From: Gammaproteobacteria bacterium
GTDB taxonomy: Bacteria; Pseudomonadota; Gammaproteobacteria; Pseudomonadales; Azotimanducaceae
Reading direction: 5' to 3'
NCBI GenBank assembly: GCA_030430515.1
Contig: JAUIKX010000107.1
Span: forward strand, 1-10,716
DNA: 10,716 nucleotides
Shown here: positions 1 to 7,506 of the stretch, piece after piece
Layout: the number at the start of each line of letters is the position of its first letter
Numbering within the stretch: the stretch's first letter is position 1
Translations under genes and position numbers: made by a program
Notes under the pieces: model-generated
Seen by the model: only the letters and a program-made list of their open reading frames with translations
Database searches by the model: none
What the model was told of the DNA's origin: nothing

Positions 1-1
1 C

Positions 2-112
2 GATGGTGTGGTTACCCCTGGGGTAACCGGCCGATACCTCTTCGAACTCAATAAGCAGGACGATCGATGGTGCATCCATCGCTGGCAGGCAGTTTCCGAC
101 CGCTCTGCTTGA
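2..112 (+). CDS. C-terminal end of a probable NTF2/SnoaL-like protein (5' end outside the window)
   Basis: Reading from base 2 there is an open frame of 36 codons ending in TGA at 110-112; the start lies before the window. The visible tail contains GRYLFEL (codons from about 29 to 49) followed by a charged DDRWCIHRW stretch (59-85). This pattern, G-R-Y then alternating residues and a 'DD.W.I' strand, is how many SnoaL-like/NTF2-fold proteins end: the last two beta strands of the cone-shaped fold. Members of this fold are small ketosteroid-isomerase-like enzymes, dehydratases or ligand-binding proteins, so no reaction can be assigned. The gene stops 18 bases before a strong hairpin terminator, which supports it as a real gene end. 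Another short beta-rich C-terminus is possible. Confidence 0.5.
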   Translation, partial: DGVVTPGVTGRYLFELNKQDDRWCIHRWQAVSDRSA

Positions 113-130
113 TGATTTCCTTTCTCGCAT

Positions 131-161
131 AAAAAAGGCCGCCCATGAGGCGGCCTTTTTT
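131..161. terminator. Bidirectional rho-independent terminator
   Basis: AAAAAAGGCCGCC (131-143), a 5-nt loop CATGA, and GGCGGCCTTTTTT (149-161) form a perfect 13-bp inverted repeat. It gives a GC-rich stem with a T run on both strands. It lies between the stop of the NTF2-like gene (+) and the stop of the TonB-dependent receptor (-), so it can end transcription from both convergent units. Confidence 0.9.
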
Positions 162-183
162 GTGCAACCTGTCTTACGTACGT

Positions 184-2583
184 TTACAGGCTGTACTTCA
201 CTCTGAAAGAGACCGTTCGTGGCAGGCCGCCGTAGCCGATTAGGTCAGCCTGTGAGCGTCCCACACCGCTGAATGCCGCTTCCAGCATGCCGGAAATCAC
301 AAGTTCGTCGGTCAGGTTCTTGCCCAGGAGCTGGAACTGCCAGTGGCCATCGGGGCTTTCCAGATAGGTGCTGGCATTCCACAGCGTGTAGGAATCGCGC
401 CATGCCAGGGGGTGGCCCAGAGCGGACGCGTTGTACTCGTCGCTGTACTGAGCGTCGACGGTGAAACCGACAGACCAGCCATTCGCCAGTTGGGTGTCGT
501 AGTTCACGCCGACCGATGCGGTCCATTCCGGCGCCATGCCGGTGGCTTCGCCGCTGATGTCCTGGCCGGGTGCGCCGTTGGTTTCCGGGACTGTGGCGTT
601 GCAGCCGGTGGCGGCAGTCTGACCTTCCCAGCACGGGGCGATAAAGGTGTCGTACTCGGCTTTGTTGTAGGCCAGCGAACCATGCACGCGTAGCCCCGGC
701 AGGTTTGCAGGTGCCCATTCCAGATCCATCTCCATGCCTTCGGTGGTGGCTTCACCTGCATTCAGCGTGATGAAGGTGATGGCGGTCGGGTTGAAGTAAT
801 CGAGCTGCAGATCGTCGAAGTTGTAGCTGTAGAGCGACACGTTGAAGCGCAGCTGATTGTCGAGGAGTGTCGACTTCATGCCGATCTCAAATCCGTCTGC
901 AGTTTCCTGGTCGAAGAAGAAGTCCCGGGCGATGCTGCTGCCGGCGAGTACCGCACCGTTGGAGAAGCCGCCGGATTTGTACGCTGACTTATATGCTGCG
1001 TAGAGATTGATTTCGTCGTTGACCTGCCAGCTGATGGTGGCTTCCGGCGACAGCTCGTCGAAATCCTGATCGGCGGGAATCGAGCCTTCGATCCAGTTCA
1101 GAGCCGCGGTGCCGATGGGGTGCACATAAGGCTGAGTGAAGATGGAGTCTTTCGTTTCGTCGGTGTAGCGCGCGCCGATGGTTGCGGTTACGGTGTCGCT
1201 GATGTCGAAGCTCAGTTCCGCGAACGGAGAGAAAGTCTCGCCATCGGTGCTGCTGACCTTGTTGTAGGTGACGAACTCGTTGGCAGGATCAGCCACGGCG
1301 GAATTCCAGTTGGCGAAACCGAAGGTCACCCATTGACTGAAATCGCGTGTGGTTTCCTGGTAAAGCACGCCGACCATGAAGTTGAACGGGCCATCGAGGT
1401 CGCTGGTCAGACGCAGCTCCTGCGAGAAGGCTTCCCACTCGGTGAGTTCGGTGGCGAATACCGCATTGGGTTGTTGCGAGAAGTCTGCTGGCAACGCCCA
1501 GGAGTTCTCATTTTCCTGGATGTTGGTGATGGAGGTGAGCGTGTAGCTGCCCAGATCCCACTCGGCTTCCAGATTGATGTAGTAACTTTCGTAGTCGTTG
1601 TAGACCTCGCCATTTCCTGCTTCAGGCAGGCTGGTGAGGATGTCGGGCAGATTCAGGTGCGCCGTGCGGAATTGGTCACCGCAGGGCAGACCCGAAAGGC
1701 TGACGCCACTGTCGCAGGAGAAATGCACATGGTTCCAGGCCGAGTTCAGTACTTCCACTTCGCTGGTCTGCGCGGTGAGCGTCAGCGACAGGTTGTCCGT
1801 TGGATCGGCGGTGAGCGTGAGGCGAATCAGCGTTTCTTCTTCCTGAGGCGTCTCAGCATTGAAACCCGGGGCCGTCGTGTTGATCACATTGCCGGTGGCG
1901 AGATCGGTAACGCCCGCGAAAGGCTGGCTGACGGAGCTGTTCTTGTAGTAGCCGCCGTCCATGTCGGAAAGGCGCACGGCAAGACGAGCAGCAGCGCGGT
2001 CGCCCAGCGGGCCGGAAAGAATACCTTCGTAACGTGTGCGCTCAGAGGTAAATTCGTAGTCGACGCTCAGACTGGCTTCGAGTTCATCGGTGGGCTTTGC
2101 CGTGGTGAGCGAAATCACCCCGGCCGTGGCGTTCTTGCCGAAAAACAGCGACTGCGGGCCTTTGAGAATTTCGATCTGGCCGAGATCGAACATGCCTTCA
2201 TTCAGCGTTCGGCCCTGGCCGAAGTAGGCGCCGTTCACCACGACGGCAACGGACTGCTCGATGCCGATGCTGGTGGCGCTCGATGCGCCGATGCCGCGCA
2301 TGGTGATCTGTGCGCCGGAGCCGTTCGATACGCGGCCGACGTACAGGTTCGGCGTCATATCTGCAATGCGCTCCAGGCTGGTGAGGTCGTACTCATCAAC
2401 CCGCTCGGCGGAATATGCGGTCATGGTGAGCGGTGCATCCTGCAGGCTCTCCTCGCGTTTACGGGCGGTGACGACGATCTCTTCGATGCCGGTGGCGCGA
2501 GCCTGATCAGCAGCGATTGCCGGAGCCGAAAGCAAACCCATGGACGAACACGCCAGCAGCGTGCGCCGGAAAATAGTGGTCAT
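184..2583 (-). CDS. TonB-dependent outer-membrane receptor
   Basis: A complete 799-residue receptor that would import a scarce ligand across the outer membrane using TonB-ExbBD energy. Residues 1-24 form a signal peptide (RR near the N-terminus, hydrophobic core, AIA cleavage site). A TonB-box-like segment IEEIVVTA follows at 33-40. The plug domain runs from about 46 to 162, with ITMRGIG (93-99), a VVVNGAYFG strand, and IEILKGPQSLFFG and NATAGVISL at about 137-159. The rest is a 22-strand-type barrel, including the YKSAYKSGGF motif near 530-540 and a final G-x-P-R-T strand. The last residue is Leu, not the usual Phe. Two close Cys pairs (about 289/300 and 650/660) probably sit in extracellular loops. 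The ATG at 2581-2583 is preceded by AGGAG about 12 nt upstream and places the signal peptide correctly. It is divergent from a dehydrogenase gene. The ligand cannot be told: siderophore, sugar, vitamin and terpenoid/steroid receptors share these features. Confidence 0.95.
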   Translation of the reverse strand: MTTIFRRTLLACSSMGLLSAPAIAADQARATGIEEIVVTARKREESLQDAPLTMTAYSAERVDEYDLTSLERIADMTPNLYVGRVSNGSGAQITMRGIGASSATSIGIEQSVAVVVNGAYFGQGRTLNEGMFDLGQIEILKGPQSLFFGKNATAGVISLTTAKPTDELEASLSVDYEFTSERTRYEGILSGPLGDRAAARLAVRLSDMDGGYYKNSSVSQPFAGVTDLATGNVINTTAPGFNAETPQEEETLIRLTLTADPTDNLSLTLTAQTSEVEVLNSAWNHVHFSCDSGVSLSGLPCGDQFRTAHLNLPDILTSLPEAGNGEVYNDYESYYINLEAEWDLGSYTLTSITNIQENENSWALPADFSQQPNAVFATELTEWEAFSQELRLTSDLDGPFNFMVGVLYQETTRDFSQWVTFGFANWNSAVADPANEFVTYNKVSSTDGETFSPFAELSFDISDTVTATIGARYTDETKDSIFTQPYVHPIGTAALNWIEGSIPADQDFDELSPEATISWQVNDEINLYAAYKSAYKSGGFSNGAVLAGSSIARDFFFDQETADGFEIGMKSTLLDNQLRFNVSLYSYNFDDLQLDYFNPTAITFITLNAGEATTEGMEMDLEWAPANLPGLRVHGSLAYNKAEYDTFIAPCWEGQTAATGCNATVPETNGAPGQDISGEATGMAPEWTASVGVNYDTQLANGWSVGFTVDAQYSDEYNASALGHPLAWRDSYTLWNASTYLESPDGHWQFQLLGKNLTDELVISGMLEAAFSGVGRSQADLIGYGGLPRTVSFRVKYSL

Positions 2584-2610
2584 AGTAGAATCTCTCTCCT
2601 CGGAATCCGG

Positions 2611-2651
2611 TTTTATACAAGACTGGAAAAATATTGCAACGTTGTATAAAA
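2611..2651. promoter_or_regulatory. Mirrored operator-like boxes between divergent receptor and dehydrogenase genes
   Basis: TTTTATACAA (2611-2620) and TTGTATAAAA (2642-2651) are perfect reverse complements with a 21-bp gap; their centres are 31 bp apart, close to three helical turns. Each box is also 9/10 identical to the full palindrome TTGTATACAA. Each covers a -10-like TATAAA: 2645-2650 for the + strand dehydrogenase and 2612-2617 on the minus strand for the receptor. The + strand promoter has no good -35. The likely reading is two dimer sites of one repressor shared by both genes. No regulator gene lies beside the pair in this window. Confidence 0.55.
2612..2639 (-). promoter_or_regulatory. 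Putative promoter of the TonB-dependent receptor gene
   Basis: On the minus strand TTGCAA (2634-2639, 4/6 to the -35 consensus) and TATAAA (2612-2617, 5/6 to the -10 consensus) are separated by 16 bp. Transcription would start near 2605, giving a leader of about 20 nt. The -10 lies inside the left mirrored box of the intergenic inverted repeat, suggesting control by a bound repressor. Confidence 0.5.
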
Positions 2652-2679
2652 ATGAAGCACGTTACAGAGAGGGGTAGAT

Positions 2680-3459
2680 ATGACGGATCTTACGGGCAAA
2701 GTGGCGGCCATCACCGGCGGTACGAGGGGAATCGGGCGGGGGCTCGCTGAAGCGTTTCTTGCGGCCGGTGCCAGCGTATCGATCAACGGCCGCACGCCGG
2801 CCAAGGGCGAAGAGGCACTTGCAGAAATGAATGCCGGAGACCGAGCGGCATTTTTCGCGGGTGATGTGACCAGCCGGGATGACGTGAACGCGTTTATCGA
2901 CCAGACCATCGAACGGTTCGGGCGCGTGGACATACTGGTGAATAATGCCGGCGGTTCATCGGGCTTTGCGCTCGTAGAAGACATGAGCGACGAATCCTGG
3001 GAGCAGGCGGGCAACTGGATTCTCAATTCCTGTTTCTGGGCGACGAAACGCGCGCTCAAAGACATGGGCAAACGAGGCTGGGGCCGCATCATCAATATTT
3101 CCTCGGTAGAGGGGCGGCAGGCCAACAAAGCCACTGCCTCGCACTACATTACGTTCAAGCACGCCATGAACGGTTTCACCAAAGCCGTGGCGTTCGAGTA
3201 CGGCGAGAAGGGCATTACCAGCAACGCCATTTCACCCGGGGCGGTGGAAACCGACCTCATGCGCGAAGCCGGTCCGCAGGCTGCCGAGTCCATGGGCATC
3301 AGCTACGAAGAGTTCAAAGATAACTACGCGCAGGAAGCAGCGATCAAGCGGCTGAACACGGTTGAAGAGGTGTCGGGTTTGGCGCTTTACCTGGTGTCTG
3401 ACGCGGGCGGAGGTGTGACGGGCGCCATCCTCCCTGTGGATGGCGGCACTGCACTCTAA
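2680..3459 (+). CDS. SDR-family NAD(P)-dependent oxidoreductase (FabG-like)
   Basis: A complete 259-residue classical short-chain dehydrogenase/reductase, the usual 250-260 aa length, cytoplasmic. The cofactor motif TGGTRGIG lies at 12-19 and the structural NNAG at 88-91. The catalytic residues are probably Asn116, Ser142, Tyr156 and Lys160 (Y-I-T-F-K). An SPG turn follows at 185-187 and the C-terminal VDGG at 253-256. Arg38 after the second beta strand (NGR) points to NADP(H) rather than NAD, an inference. The ATG has a good ribosome binding site, GAGAGGGG (2667-2674), five bases upstream. The substrate is unknown: 3-oxoacyl-ACP reductase, sugar/polyol dehydrogenase and hydroxysteroid or terpene alcohol dehydrogenase are all possible. 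The nearest context clue is the divergent receptor sharing a mirrored operator. Its stop codon is 7 nt from the convergent glk stop, and no clear terminator separates them. Confidence 0.9.
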   Translation: MTDLTGKVAAITGGTRGIGRGLAEAFLAAGASVSINGRTPAKGEEALAEMNAGDRAAFFAGDVTSRDDVNAFIDQTIERFGRVDILVNNAGGSSGFALVEDMSDESWEQAGNWILNSCFWATKRALKDMGKRGWGRIINISSVEGRQANKATASHYITFKHAMNGFTKAVAFEYGEKGITSNAISPGAVETDLMREAGPQAAESMGISYEEFKDNYAQEAAIKRLNTVEEVSGLALYLVSDAGGGVTGAILPVDGGTAL

Positions 3460-3466
3460 CAACGCT

Positions 3467-4432
3467 CTAAAGAGAGCCCGCAACCACCGCTGCACCGAGC
3501 AGCCCTGGTTGCGGGTGTTCGATCAGCAGAGTGGGAATGCGCTCCATGATGTGACTGTGGCGGCCTTTGCGTTCGAACGCAGCGCGAAAGCCGCTTTCCT
3601 TCAGCAAATCCTTATAGCGCCCGAGAATGCCTCCGGCCAGGTAGATGCCGTCAAAGGTGCCGGCCATCAGCGCCAGATCGCCGGCGACCTGGCCGAGCAC
3701 TTCGAAGAAGACTTCGATCGTCGTTGCGGCAACCGCATCGGCTCCGGAAATCGCGTGCGCAAAAATGTCTGCCGCTGATGGCGCCTGCTGGTCGATGTCC
3801 ATGCCGGACAACGCCCAGTAAATATTCTCGATGCCCTGGCCCGATGCCAGTCGCTCAACGGAGACGCGCTCGTAGCGGCGCAGCAGCCGTGCGCGAATCT
3901 TGGCCTGGGTTTCTGTCTCCGGTGCGAAGCCGATGTGGCCGCCCTCCGTGACAAGGGCGGCAGTGAAGCCTGGCTCCCCAACCATGCCGGCGACGCCCAG
4001 TCCGGTTCCCGGGCCGATCACGCCGAGCCGAAAATGGCCTGAGGAAATGTCGGGCTCAGATAGCGGGCCGACAGGGCTGCAGTGGCCGTTGTTGACGACG
4101 GGTAGCGAGAACGCCACCGACTCGAAGTCGTTCAGCAGACGCACCCGTTGCACATTGAAAGTCTGACGAATCTTTTCCTCTGCAAGGTGCCAGTGGTTGT
4201 TCGTCATATTGATAGCGCCGTCGACTACCGGTCCTGCCGCGGCGAGGCATACGGTCTCAACCTGCTCGATGCCGGCGCCATTGAGGTAGGCGCTGATGGC
4301 CAGTTCCACGGTTTCGAAATCCGCGCATTGCAGGATCTTTTCCTGAGTGTAGGTGGCCGGTGAGCTACCAGTCAGGGCAAAACGGGCGTTGGTGCCGCCG
4401 ATGTCGCCGATGAGGCCGGTTCCGTCAGTCAT
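3467..4432 (-). CDS. glk: Glucokinase
   Basis: ATP-dependent phosphorylation of glucose to glucose 6-phosphate in the cytoplasm, feeding zwf at the head of the same operon. The 321 residues match the length of E. coli-type Glk (Pfam Glucokinase, not the ROK type). Visible motifs are the phosphate-binding GDIGGTNARFAL (9-20), LLNDFE (99-104) with the probable catalytic base Asp102, GPGTGLGV (140-147) and TEGGHIGF (162-169), whose Glu and His contact glucose. A second nucleotide-binding stretch, YLAGGILGR, is at about 264-272. The ATG overlaps the eda stop by 8 nt (ATGACTGA), so translation is probably coupled. It is the last gene of the ED operon and ends with TAG 7 nt from the stop of the opposing dehydrogenase. 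A glucokinase in this operon implies free intracellular glucose rather than PTS entry, which is an inference. Confidence 0.96.
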   Translation of the reverse strand: MTDGTGLIGDIGGTNARFALTGSSPATYTQEKILQCADFETVELAISAYLNGAGIEQVETVCLAAAGPVVDGAINMTNNHWHLAEEKIRQTFNVQRVRLLNDFESVAFSLPVVNNGHCSPVGPLSEPDISSGHFRLGVIGPGTGLGVAGMVGEPGFTAALVTEGGHIGFAPETETQAKIRARLLRRYERVSVERLASGQGIENIYWALSGMDIDQQAPSAADIFAHAISGADAVAATTIEVFFEVLGQVAGDLALMAGTFDGIYLAGGILGRYKDLLKESGFRAAFERKGRHSHIMERIPTLLIEHPQPGLLGAAVVAGSL

Positions 4433-5042
4433 GAATCTGCGCCAGAGCCGAGCGGATCAGCCCGCCGATCTTGCGGAAGTCGCCGGCTTCGATGGCGGAA
4501 GGCGGCACGAACCAGGAACCGCCGATGCAGCTGACGTTATCGAGCGCCAGATAGCTCGGTGCGAGCGCTTCGTTGATGCCGCCCGTGGGACAGAACTGTA
4601 CCTCCGGTAGCGGAGCGCCAAGGGCTTTAAGCGCGGCGACGCCACCGAGTATCTCGGCGGGAAAAAACTTCTGGGTACGGTAGCCGAGTTCGAGAAGCCT
4701 CATGCTTTCCGACGCGGTGGCGATACCTGGCAGCCAGGGCAGGTCGGCGGCAGCGACCAGCGCTTCGGTGGCTCCCGGGCTCACGGCGAACTGGGCGCCC
4801 GCGTCGCGTACGGCGGCAAAATGCGCAGGGGTTCTGACGCTGCCAGCGCCAAGCAACAGCTCCGGCAGCTTTTTCGCCAGCGCTTCGATGCTTTCCAAAG
4901 CGGTTTGTGTGCGCAAGGTGACCTCTATGGCCTTGATACCCGAGTTGAGCAGGCATTCCCCGAGCGCCACGGCGTTGTCTGCGTTGGTGATGGCAACCAC
5001 CGGCATCAGTGGGATGCCCTTGAGCAGTTCGCTAGCGTCCAT
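4425..5042 (-). CDS. eda: KDPG aldolase (2-keto-3-deoxy-6-phosphogluconate aldolase)
   Basis: Class I aldolase that cleaves 2-keto-3-deoxy-6-phosphogluconate into pyruvate and glyceraldehyde 3-phosphate, the last ED step. At 205 residues it is close to the 213 of E. coli Eda. The TIM-barrel motifs are in order: MPVVAI (13-18), IEVTLRT (39-45) with Glu40 as general acid/base and Arg44 binding the substrate, LLGAGSV (63-69), the Schiff-base lysine Lys125 in TQKFFPAE (123-130), and the phosphate-binding CPTGGI (151-156). The ATG starts 3 nt after the edd stop (TGAAGGATG), and its 3' end overlaps glk by 8 nt. There is no strong separate Shine-Dalgarno site, only GGGAAC about 8 nt upstream, which fits translational coupling to edd. 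Some family members also cleave 4-hydroxy-2-oxoglutarate; the context makes KDPG the main substrate. Confidence 0.96.
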   Translation of the reverse strand: MDASELLKGIPLMPVVAITNADNAVALGECLLNSGIKAIEVTLRTQTALESIEALAKKLPELLLGAGSVRTPAHFAAVRDAGAQFAVSPGATEALVAAADLPWLPGIATASESMRLLELGYRTQKFFPAEILGGVAALKALGAPLPEVQFCPTGGINEALAPSYLALDNVSCIGGSWFVPPSAIEAGDFRKIGGLIRSALAQIHD

Positions 5043-5045
5043 CCT

Positions 5046-6857
5046 TCAGTTCCCGTTGTTGGCGAAAATACTGGCACCCGCTTCGGAGGCGCCGACGGCA
5101 GCGCGAAAGGCGCTGAAAAGCTCCCGCCCGGTGCCGTGGTGGTTGCCGCGGAGATCGATTTCCGGCTGTGGTCGTGCAGACAGGTCCGCTTCAACCGTGA
5201 GCGTGCCTGCCTGTGCGTCGATATGAATCATATCGCCGTCGCGTATGCGGCCGATCATACCGCCATGGGCTGCTTCCGGCGTGACCTGAATTGCGGCCAG
5301 TACCTTACCGGAGGCGCCGGACATGCGGCCGTCGGTGAGCAGCGCTACCTTTTTGCCGTTGTTCTGCAGTATGCCGAGATAGGGTGACAGCTTATGCAGC
5401 TCCGGCATGCCGTTGGCGGCGGGGCCCTGGTAAGGCACGACGGCAACCAGGTCTCCGTTCATCGTGCCGGCTTCGAACGCGGCAACGAAATCGGCCTGGC
5501 TGAGAAACACGCGCGCTGGTGCATTGATGGACCAGTGTTCTGTTGCTACCGCGGATATCTTGACCACGGCCCGGCCGATATTGCCATCAACGACAGCCAG
5601 ACCGCCTTCCTTCTGAAACGGTTCTTCTATGCTCCGCAGCACGCTTCTGTCGCCGGACTTTGCCGGCACCGGCCGCCAGCGGAGCTGATCGTCGGCAAGC
5701 TCGGGTTTGTCGCTGTAACGCTGAAGGCCAGCGCCCGCTACGGTGTTGACGTCTGCATGCAGCAAACCGCGGCTGCACAGATCGCGAATGACAAAACCCA
5801 GGCCGCCGGCTTCGTGAAATGCGTTCACGTCGGCGGAACCGTTGGGATAGACGTTTGTCAGCAGGGGGACTACGCGGGCGAGGTCGGCGAAATCCCCCCA
5901 GTCGATCTGGATGCCCGCGGCAGCAGCCATGGCCACGAGATGGAGTGTGTGGTTGGTGGAGCCGCCTGTAGCGAGCAGCCCGACGATGGCGTTGACGATG
6001 GCGCGTTCGTCGACCACCTGGCTGATGGGCGTGAAATCTTCGGTCAGCCGTGTGATCTGTACCGCTCGTGCCGTGGCCGATTCGGTGAGCGCATCGCGCA
6101 GCGGGGTATTCGGCGGTACGAAGGAGCTGCCCGGCAACTGCAGACCCATGAACTCCATGAGCATCTGATTGCTGTTGGCCGTGCCGTAGAACGTGCATGT
6201 GCCTGGGGAGTGGTAGGAGGCGGATTCTGCAGCGAGGAGCTCAGTCCGTCCCACATCGCCCGCAGCGTAAGCTTCGCGAACGGCGGCTTTTTCCTTGTTA
6301 GGCAGGCCCGAGGGCATCGGCCCGGCGGGCACGAAAACCGCTGGAAGATGCCCGAACGTCAGCGCGCCGATGACGAGTCCCGGCACGATTTTGTCGCACA
6401 CCCCGAGGTAAAGCACCGCGTCGAACATATCGTGCGAAAGCGCGACCGCAGTGGCCATGGCAATGACGTCGCGACTGAATAGCGACAGGTCCATGCCGTC
6501 TCGTCCCTGCGTCACGCCGTCGCACATGGCCGGCACGCCACCCGCAAACTGTGCGGTGGCGCCGGCACGCGCGGCAGCTGCCCGGATGATGTCGGGAAAC
6601 CGTTCATACGGCTGGTGCGCGCTGAGCATGTCGTTGTAGGCAGAGACGATGCCGATGTTCGGTGTTTGGTCTCCGGCGATTTTTGTCTTGTCTGCTGCCG
6701 CGCAGGCAGCGATACCGTGCGCCAGATTGCTGCACGACATGGCGGCCCGGCCGGTGTGTTCGCTTGCCGCGCGCGCCGCATTGTCGAGATACCGGTCGCG
6801 CGTGTCTCGGCTGCGCTCACGTATGCGTTCGGTTACCAGTTCAAGGGTTGGATGCAT
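5046..6857 (-). CDS. edd: 6-Phosphogluconate dehydratase
   Basis: Dehydrates 6-phosphogluconate to KDPG, the step that defines the Entner-Doudoroff route. The 603 residues equal the length of E. coli Edd. It belongs to the IlvD/Edd iron-sulfur dehydratases. The expected cluster cysteines are visible in MCDGVTQG (Cys112), LGVCDK (Cys154) and PGTCTFYG (Cys221). ATGGSTNHTLH in the middle and the MSGASGK motif near residue 515 are also family marks, the latter distinguishing Edd-like proteins. The ATG is preceded by GCGAGG about 6 nt upstream, and 13 nt separate it from the pgl stop. The eda gene follows after 3 nt. An IlvD (dihydroxyacid dehydratase) identity is unlikely, given the close match to Edd at both ends and the ED operon context. 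The iron-sulfur cluster makes the enzyme likely to be sensitive to oxidants. Confidence 0.97.
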   Translation of the reverse strand: MHPTLELVTERIRERSRDTRDRYLDNAARAASEHTGRAAMSCSNLAHGIAACAAADKTKIAGDQTPNIGIVSAYNDMLSAHQPYERFPDIIRAAAARAGATAQFAGGVPAMCDGVTQGRDGMDLSLFSRDVIAMATAVALSHDMFDAVLYLGVCDKIVPGLVIGALTFGHLPAVFVPAGPMPSGLPNKEKAAVREAYAAGDVGRTELLAAESASYHSPGTCTFYGTANSNQMLMEFMGLQLPGSSFVPPNTPLRDALTESATARAVQITRLTEDFTPISQVVDERAIVNAIVGLLATGGSTNHTLHLVAMAAAAGIQIDWGDFADLARVVPLLTNVYPNGSADVNAFHEAGGLGFVIRDLCSRGLLHADVNTVAGAGLQRYSDKPELADDQLRWRPVPAKSGDRSVLRSIEEPFQKEGGLAVVDGNIGRAVVKISAVATEHWSINAPARVFLSQADFVAAFEAGTMNGDLVAVVPYQGPAANGMPELHKLSPYLGILQNNGKKVALLTDGRMSGASGKVLAAIQVTPEAAHGGMIGRIRDGDMIHIDAQAGTLTVEADLSARPQPEIDLRGNHHGTGRELFSAFRAAVGASEAGASIFANNGN

Positions 6858-6870
6858 CTCAGCCTCGCTG

Positions 6871-7506
6871 TCAGGGTGCCCAGTAGATGGTGAGGGGTGT
6901 CTTGGTTTGCTGGAGCAGAGCGGCTACCGGGTAGCCGACCGGATTGTCGATAATGCGGCGTTTGGCTTCGCCGAAGGCCAGCAGCACCAGTGCTTCGCCG
7001 GCGACGAGCCGTGCGAGCGTCATGCTCAGGCGGCGGTGTTCGCTGTTTGCCGTGTGGATCTCGAGCAGCGCCTTGGTGTTTGACAGATCGAGACCTTCCT
7101 GCAGATTGGCGGCATCGGGAAAAAGCGAAGCGAAATGCCCATCTTCACCCATGCCTACGAGACAACAGGCAAACTTCGGCTCGAGGCTCTTGAAGCGCTC
7201 GAGCGGCACGAACGAAGCGGTTGCAGCCCGGTTCCTGAGCAGCCGGGTCTTCAGCATGCGGGTGTTGCTGTCTGCATGGTCCTCTGGGACGCAGCGCTCG
7301 TCGGTCAGCGTGACGTCGATCTTCGACCACGGTAGTACAGTGTCGGCCAGTATCGATAACGTCTCCAGCGGTGTGCTGCCGCCGCTGGCGACCAGGGTTG
7401 CGCGCTCGTGCTGCTTGAGGTGTTCTGTCAATCGCGAAGCAATGAATGCGGCTGCCTGACGCGAGGCATCGCCGCGGTTCTCGCAGGTGTTGAACTGAAC
7501 GCTCAA
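6871..7506 (-). CDS. pgl: 6-Phosphogluconolactonase, short form with TTG start
   Basis: Hydrolyses 6-phosphogluconolactone, the Zwf product, to 6-phosphogluconate. The 211 residues keep the core of the DevB/Pgl family: SGGSTP (41-46), LTDERCVP (67-74), HADSN (77-81), GMGEDGHFASLFP (118-130) with the catalytic His123, and the C-terminal PLTIYW. It is about 20-30 residues shorter than usual. The loss lies between FVPLERF (about 99) and CCLVGMG (about 114), where other members carry an extra helix. The start is TTG at 7504-7506, overlapping the zwf stop as TTGA. It is supported by a near-perfect GGAGGT (7513-7518) six bases upstream, inside the end of zwf. Function is probably intact because all recognised catalytic motifs are present. 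Confidence 0.93.
   Translation of the reverse strand: MSVQFNTCENRGDASRQAAAFIASRLTEHLKQHERATLVASGGSTPLETLSILADTVLPWSKIDVTLTDERCVPEDHADSNTRMLKTRLLRNRAATASFVPLERFKSLEPKFACCLVGMGEDGHFASLFPDAANLQEGLDLSNTKALLEIHTANSEHRRLSMTLARLVAGEALVLLAFGEAKRRIIDNPVGYPVAALLQQTKTPLTIYWAP

Noticed and set aside
65..81. CGATGG-N5-CCATCG hairpin as a terminator or repeat
   Set aside because: Six-bp stem without a T run, inside a coding tail; probably chance.
1120..2649. Open frame of 509 codons on the + strand, antisense to the receptor gene
   Set aside because: It mirrors the codon pattern of the receptor gene, has no recognisable domain, and its protein is low in structure-like motifs. The opposite strand has an unmistakable receptor.
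2652..2679. ATG at 2652 as a start of the dehydrogenase
   Set aside because: It is out of frame; the ATG at 2680 has a strong ribosome site and begins the family's usual N-terminus.
5394..6482. Open frame of 362 codons antisense to edd
   Set aside because: Shadow of a GC-rich gene; Edd on the other strand is complete with all motifs.
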